NCBI GenBank assembly: GCA_001687465.1
Contig: LVLI01002569.1
Span: 1 to 10,836 of the forward strand
DNA length: 10,836 bases
DNA from: Halocafeteria seosinensis
Lineage: Eukaryota; Sar; Bigyra; Bicosoecida
Direction of reading: 5' to 3'
Under the pieces are notes generated by a model. It had not been told where the DNA came from. It saw only the letters and a list, made by a program, of their open reading frames with translations, and made no database searches. This document shows positions 7,701 to 10,836 of the stretch, piece by piece. The first letter of the stretch is position 1. Each line of letters begins with the position of its first letter. Both the position numbers and the translations under genes were made by a program.

Positions 7701-10074
7701 GGATGGTACGTTGTCATTCTCCACCGGCAACAGCATCACGTTAAACGATACCGACATGAACGCTGGATCCAATCAAATCAATAACTTATCCTCAGCCAGT
7801 TCTGGAACCGACGCTATTAATCGCAATGATGGGGACTCTCGGTTCTTGCGACGTGACGGCAACAACACCATGGATGGTACGTTGTCATTCTCAACCGGTA
7901 ACAGCATCACGTTAAACGATACCGACATGAACGCTGGAACAAATCGGGTTACAAATATGGCCGAGCCCACCGCATCGACGGACGCTGTGACCAAGAATTA
8001 TACAGACGCTTTATCAGGTATTCCACAACTCCGGCGTGGGGGTAGGGCTTATTACAGTTTTGAAGGAAATTATGAAGATTCTATTGGAACTTATGATGGG
8101 ACAGCAAAGGGTGGTATTACTATCACAGGTAATGGAAAAATTGGTCAAGCAGTTGAATTTGATGGAAACCAATCCTATGTTGAACTCTCAAACAAAGCGT
8201 TTGATGTGGCTGGAAGCGACTTTTCATTTAGTTTTTGGGCTTATGTAAAACTTACAAGTTCGGCTCAAATTCTTATGGTTAGTCAAACGGATCAAGACAA
8301 CAGATTGTTGATTACACAAGAAAGCGGTGATTATATCCGAATATTTACCAGTTCAGGAGGGACGGCAAAAGAAGTTCAATCATCACCTTTATCAGATAAT
8401 ACATGGTATCATTTTGTTTTCGTTGGGCAAGGTACAACAGGTACAATTTATGTAAATGGAGCACAAGACGCAACGGGGGCAATATTTAATGATGCTTCAA
8501 TGACCGGTTCTACTTCGTTGATTGGTATTGATAATCAAAACAAATTGTCCAACGGCTACCGCATAGATGAGTTTGGTGTTTGGGATCGTATTTTATCCCT
8601 AGAAGAAATCAAATACCTCTATCATAATGGCTCAGGCACTAATGACTTCCAAAGTTTTGGTTGGTATTCCCTTCCATCCCAAAGTGCTGTGGATATGAAT
8701 AGTCATCAAATCAATAATTTGTCTTCGGCCATATCCGGAACCGACGCTCTAAATCGCAACGATGGTGATTCACGATTTTTGCGACGTGACGGAAATAATA
8801 CCATGGGTGGGACGTTGTCATTCTCAACCGGCAACAGCATCACTTTGAACGATACCGCAATGAATGCTGGATCCAATCAAATTACAAATGTAGCCGAACC
8901 CTCGGCGAATAGCGATGCTTCAACCAAAGGATACGTGGATACACGGGCTTCCATACCCCAGTTACGGAAAGGAGCAAGAGCCTATTACAGTTTTGACGGA
9001 GCAAACTCATATAACGATTCCATTGGGACATATGACGGAACAGCCTCGGGTGGAACCATTGTCAGCAATGGTAAAATAGGAAGTGCTTGGGAGAATGACG
9101 GATCGGATAATCAGATTGATATTGGAACAGCGTTGAAATTTGGAACCGGCGATTTTAGTATTGGGCTGTGGTTCTATCCTTTTTCCACGAATAAACAGAT
9201 TTTTGCTCGCAGCGGTGGTGGTGATTCATTTATTACCTGTGAATATAGTTCGACCTCTAAAAAGTTCCGCTTTTATACACGGGATGGGAATACAAATGAG
9301 AGTGACTTTGAAAGCAACGATACATATGACATCAATACATGGCATTATGTTATGTTTACACGTACCGGTTCAACGGGAGAGATCTATGTGAATGGGCAAC
9401 TTGATACCTCGGGAACAGTTGAAAGTGGAAACATAGGAGATAACAATACAACACACATAGGAGATACAGCATCGGATCATGTGGATGGACGTATTGATGA
9501 ATTCGGTGTTTGGGATCGTGTCCTATCGTCCGATGAAATAGAGTATCTTTACAACAGTGGTAATGGTACCAATGATTTCCAATCCTTCGGGTGGTATTCG
9601 CTTCCGGCTCAATCCAACGTGGAAATGAACAGTCACACTTTAGTGGGTGTGGCAGATCCCACTTCATCCGATGAGGTTGTGACAAGAAATTACTTGGAAT
9701 CCGGTGTAATGGCCAAGTCGCTTGACATGAACGATCAAGAAGTGGTTAGCGTCGCCACGGTAACATCCAATTCCGTGACCATTAATGACGATTCCTTCCA
9801 TTCCTTCACACCAACCCATGAAGTAGGCAAGTTTCTCATCCGAACCACTGCGTCTAATGGGGCTATGTTAGAAATACTGTACAATGTTTCAGGTGATAAT
9901 ATTTCCCAAACAAACGTACTTCGGAGTACAATGTTTGAAACGGCCGTCAATCAAACGCCTTCAGGGACGACCGGTACAGACGGCAAAATCACTGTCTCAA
10001 CCGGCTCATCCCAGTTACACATTGAAAATCGCTTGGGGTCTTCCGAAACCTTTACCTTTTTGTTGTTAGGATAA
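4789..10074 (+). CDS. Giant modular tail-fibre/adhesin protein: beta-helix, three LamG domains, fibre repeats (1761 aa)
   Basis: Probable virion surface fibre that binds, and perhaps cleaves, host glycans. Residues about 28-105 look like the start of a pectate-lyase-type parallel beta-helix, with ADYVCDGTSDQVQLNQAI at 45-62. Asn/Ser/Gly-rich short strands to about 680 fit many PbH1-like coils. Three concanavalin-like LamG domains follow at about 689-880, 1081-1283 and 1392-1593, each opening with LR-x-G-x-RA-x-YSF-G and closing with a D/E-x-I-x-x-x-Y-x-x-G pattern. The linkers carry phage-fibre motifs: MNSHQINNL, GTDAINRNDGDSRFLRRDGN, DASTKGYVD and DAVTKNYTD. Residues about 1659-1761 form a distinct C-terminal head. 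There is no signal peptide or membrane segment, as expected for a virion protein assembled in the cytoplasm. The first ATG after TATAGAA sets the start. A 57-residue repeat is nearly duplicated at DNA level, and LamG2 has a lower GC content than LamG1, suggesting domain exchange. Confidence 0.88.
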   Translation: MSVSQIIDSNTAKIYKNLIPTKHSSHVSNITVASKDASTALKNSADYVCDGTSDQVQLNQAIGNANDGDRISLTQGVFIIDDQIQIDKSVAFLGVNEAKTTIQVDDTATSAKDWIKVTADGVVIQYMKLDGNNGNRNVDDRQDVLLRLEGLSRLTLETLQLLNTSSYELYVDNCSHLHLTELYVNNTDSQKGSAVYFTNLGSSSNVKLSNSSFDMLNRTCIETNSVSSLHIDDIHVEGGNRPVSCSPSDSNIRVTNSNFEGCTNIHYSGNKGVFSNNNFINTNGAITILNNSGTGKNCYINGLWSQDDASTVGVVHIDGGSDTFVANVDMINPTAPAVLIDQTNGSSPPSNNDVSNIQTLDSSSSLLDLQDLTSGNFTDLTYRNASGSTAVSLQNSSKLRFDGIILDDIDKGFNIDGTTDCSFDGIDIDTCNKAGFDVQNSSVRNEFNDILVVSAQRGFFLTNTANENTLGEITMRKCSDNCVENNGSENHFDGIICYDTGSGKPTQNAGILADGSAGGNTWQNVVIQQINSSYDFRPEGINGIVLNSNRTTLANVYIDGDVKGNFDRSQTDGNESPLSTGILVVSGNQNCIITGCGVFNCLEYGGQIQQDTDQLSVLSSMFKKTKNDAHTAIGLYLNGTGNNINDLLIKDCISQVNDDNFKADGGNAHFSGFGNTGIPNTSDSDLANLRHGARAHYSFDGANPHNDKMKTYDATLGSQSLVSGKIGQGLQNALGSDYVLNDGGHPSGASISDPFTVTFWYQTPDITGISAIVYSSGLTASAFGINQNDDTIEITSGNGSVQTSSFLTTGTFYHLAVTYDGSDARLFINGEYQISHSFSSYESGGGAFINSTLNWIVDEVLIFERPISKGEIDMIYNGGQGTQAHIQHDWATRPAQTNVHMRQNRITNLGDPTSAQDGVTRNYLESGIMANDLDMNSHQINNLSSASSGTDAINRNDGDSRFLRRDGNNTMDGTLSFSTGNSITLNDTDMNAGSNQINNLSSASSGTDAINRNDGDSRFLRRDGNNTMDGTLSFSTGNSITLNDTDMNAGTNRVTNMAEPTASTDAVTKNYTDALSGIPQLRRGGRAYYSFEGNYEDSIGTYDGTAKGGITITGNGKIGQAVEFDGNQSYVELSNKAFDVAGSDFSFSFWAYVKLTSSAQILMVSQTDQDNRLLITQESGDYIRIFTSSGGTAKEVQSSPLSDNTWYHFVFVGQGTTGTIYVNGAQDATGAIFNDASMTGSTSLIGIDNQNKLSNGYRIDEFGVWDRILSLEEIKYLYHNGSGTNDFQSFGWYSLPSQSAVDMNSHQINNLSSAISGTDALNRNDGDSRFLRRDGNNTMGGTLSFSTGNSITLNDTAMNAGSNQITNVAEPSANSDASTKGYVDTRASIPQLRKGARAYYSFDGANSYNDSIGTYDGTASGGTIVSNGKIGSAWENDGSDNQIDIGTALKFGTGDFSIGLWFYPFSTNKQIFARSGGGDSFITCEYSSTSKKFRFYTRDGNTNESDFESNDTYDINTWHYVMFTRTGSTGEIYVNGQLDTSGTVESGNIGDNNTTHIGDTASDHVDGRIDEFGVWDRVLSSDEIEYLYNSGNGTNDFQSFGWYSLPAQSNVEMNSHTLVGVADPTSSDEVVTRNYLESGVMAKSLDMNDQEVVSVATVTSNSVTINDDSFHSFTPTHEVGKFLIRTTASNGAMLEILYNVSGDNISQTNVLRSTMFETAVNQTPSGTTGTDGKITVSTGSSQLHIENRLGSSETFTFLLLG
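7603..7944 (+). repeat. Tandem 171-bp repeat inside the fibre gene (two near-identical copies)
   Basis: Copies at 7603-7773 and 7774-7944 differ at only about four positions by eye. Each encodes 57 residues of fibre linker and keeps the reading frame, so copy-number change would lengthen or shorten the fibre without breaking it. Confidence 0.92.
8707..8877 (+). repeat. Third, diverged copy of the 171-bp fibre repeat
   Basis: The unit length is the same and most residues are the same, but there are many synonymous differences from the tandem pair. It sits between LamG2 and LamG3. It is older than the tandem duplication. Confidence 0.88.
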
Positions 10075-10087
10075 ATACAGCCATTTC

Positions 10088-10095
10088 TTTTTTTT
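10088..10095 (+). promoter_or_regulatory. T8 tract before the last gene
   Basis: Eight T followed by CGGCC, then TATAGAA ten bases on. This repeats the order and spacing seen at 4760-4784. It could be an upstream promoter element or a termination signal for the fibre transcript. Confidence 0.5.
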
Positions 10096-10105
10096 CGGCC
10101 ATGAA

Positions 10106-10112
10106 TATAGAA
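10106..10112 (+). promoter_or_regulatory. TATAGAA start motif of the last gene
   Basis: The heptamer overlaps codons 2-4 of the longest possible frame (ATG at 10101) and stands six bases before the next in-frame ATG at 10119. By analogy with the other three genes, 10119 is the real start. Confidence 0.65.
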
Positions 10113-10118
10113 ATACTC

Positions 10119-10628
10119 ATGGACAGGGAACTCATGAAAAAACTCAATCTAACACCCGATGATTTACGCAATCCATCCGCCCCCGATCCAAGGTTCTTGG
10201 AACAACCGCATGACCCATGGCGGGAATATACCGCCCCTTCCACCCGTGACAATATTAGTGGCCAGTATCGCTTTTTATCGGACACATGGCATATCGCTGA
10301 ACCGTCGCAACACCGTACCTCTGAATTTGACAACCCTATGTATCAGGCTAAATACAATCTTCTTCGGGGGCAATCCGAATCCGGTTCCTACACGTATCCC
10401 AAATACCATCCCAGCCAAACGCTTCCCGAACAACCTCTCAACTTTTATGATCAAATGAAAGAGACCTTTGGGGGTCCGTATCTAGGCTTATCGTCGGAAG
10501 AACAGCAACGAATGGATGTGGAAGCCAACAAAGAACGAGGCGATTTCATCATCGCCAAAAAAAGAGGCATGGAAAAAAAACAGGAGGAAGTAGAGATCCC
10601 AAAGCGTACGGGCAACTTCAAAACCTAA
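10119..10628 (+). CDS. Unknown hydrophilic viral protein, 169 aa before a frame change
   Basis: I do not recognise it. The start at 10119 is chosen because TATAGAA would otherwise fall inside the coding sequence; the longer frame from 10101 would give 175 aa. The protein is hydrophilic and rich in Pro, Tyr, Gln and Glu, with no membrane segment. It begins MDRELMKKLNLTPDDLRNP and has a charged helical tail (about residues 125-160). The frame stops at 10626-10628, but the -1 frame stays open from 10451 to the window edge and looks coding after about 10600: acidic, with Glu/Asp/Pro clusters. No ATG occurs in that frame before 10760. An A8 run at 10573-10580 reads A-AAA-AAA in frame, so either a -1 frameshift or a homopolymer error would join the two parts. 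It is probably a structural or scaffold protein expressed with the fibre, but this is inference from position only. Confidence 0.6.
   Translation: MDRELMKKLNLTPDDLRNPSAPDPRFLEQPHDPWREYTAPSTRDNISGQYRFLSDTWHIAEPSQHRTSEFDNPMYQAKYNLLRGQSESGSYTYPKYHPSQTLPEQPLNFYDQMKETFGGPYLGLSSEEQQRMDVEANKERGDFIIAKKRGMEKKQEEVEIPKRTGNFKT
10573..10580 (+). other. A8 run at an apparent -1 frame change
   Basis: The zero-frame codons are GAA AAA AAA CAG, forming the heptamer A-AAA-AAA that can support -1 slippage. An A7 run sits 10 bases upstream (10557-10563). Either programmed frameshifting or a one-base assembly error here would connect the upstream frame with the open frame that continues to the edge. Confidence 0.6.
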
Positions 10629-10836
10629 TCCGGCAACACTTTGAAAAATTTGAAGACGAGGAAGATCCAGAAGAAACCGACGAGCCCACCAATCCCGATG
10701 AATTTGCCAAGACGTTGCCACTCACCGAAAAGCGGGGCGAAGTATTACAACTGAAGAACATGATNCAAGAAGTTCAGGCCAGTCNAGGACGAGGCACAAG
10801 TGGAGCGTCGTTCAGTGCCCTTCGTATGGAAACGCT
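10629..10836 (+). CDS. Continuation of the last gene in the -1 frame, running off the window (partial)
   Basis: The frame is open from 10451 to the edge; the part after 10629 is the only coding-looking sequence here. It encodes a helical stretch starting RQHFEKFEDEEDPEE, then a Pro/Thr/Asp-rich turn and KRGEVLQLKNM. It contains two ambiguous bases (10765 and 10785). The only in-frame ATGs are at 10760 and 10826, too late for an independent gene of this shape, and neither has a TATAGAA motif. I treat it as the C-terminal part of the preceding gene. Confidence 0.5.

Larger units (their letters stand above)
2901..10836. mobile_element. Integrated small DNA virus, partial (polinton-like virus or virophage relative inferred)
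   Basis: From about 2900 to the right edge the sequence has viral organisation: intronless genes, intergenic gaps of 30-55 bp, one shared start motif (TATAGAA), a class 3 lipase, and a phage-like tail-fibre protein. The hAT-bearing flank argues for integration in a eukaryotic genome. No terminal inverted repeat, capsid, packaging ATPase, polymerase or integrase is visible, so the element continues beyond the right edge and its class is inferred from gene style and from my recollection that lipase and fibre-like genes occur in polinton-like viruses. A fragment of a larger nucleocytoplasmic virus is the main alternative. The left boundary is set only by the truncated frame and the direct repeat. 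Confidence 0.5.

Noticed and set aside
4789-10074. Bacterial prophage origin of the fibre gene
   Set aside because: The fibre motifs are phage-like, but the window has no other phage gene, the start motifs are not Shine-Dalgarno sites, and the flank carries a hAT element. A chimeric assembly remains possible.
1-10836. tRNA, rRNA or other structured RNA genes
   Set aside because: I saw no cloverleaf, conserved tRNA arm or rRNA core sequence on either strand.

Overview
The window reads as a eukaryotic (probably protist or algal) nuclear scaffold carrying part of an integrated small DNA virus, most plausibly a polinton-like virus or virophage relative. Two signals point to a eukaryotic host: a complete non-autonomous hAT transposon with a perfect 8-bp target-site duplication at the left edge, and a second end of the same family 340 bp further on. 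The viral part is dense, intronless and has very short intergenic gaps. It combines a class 3 lipase, a phage-tail-fibre-like giant adhesin, and small proteins with no clear relatives. No capsid, ATPase, polymerase or integrase gene lies in the window, so the virus class is an inference. The two N bases near the right edge show a draft assembly, and a chimeric join cannot be excluded.

Layout: 1-562 is the hAT element and its duplicated target. 563-892 is a foldback-rich repetitive stretch ending in another hAT terminus. 958-2442 is an intronless gene for a membrane-anchored, glycosyltransferase-like protein, probably a host gene. 2443-2900 is A/T-run-rich DNA with a direct repeat and no convincing gene. 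At about 2900 the repeat truncates a small minus-strand viral-looking frame. 3081-3148 is a regular array of four palindromic TATTATAATA units. From 3156 to the right edge come the viral genes: an unknown 219-aa protein on the minus strand, diverging over about 53 bp from a class 3 lipase, a 1761-aa beta-helix/LamG/tail-fibre protein, and an unknown acidic protein whose reading frame changes at an A8 run.

All four intact viral gene starts share the heptamer TATAGAA, 2 to 6 bases before the ATG, with a T-rich or A/T-rich block about 10 bases further upstream. I found no other exact copy in the window on either strand. This looks like a compact virus-specific late promoter, similar in layout to poxvirus late promoters. 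It also resets two start codons. Functionally, the adhesin would decorate the particle and bind surface glycans, the lipase would attack host or vesicle membrane lipids, and both would be expressed together as late genes.
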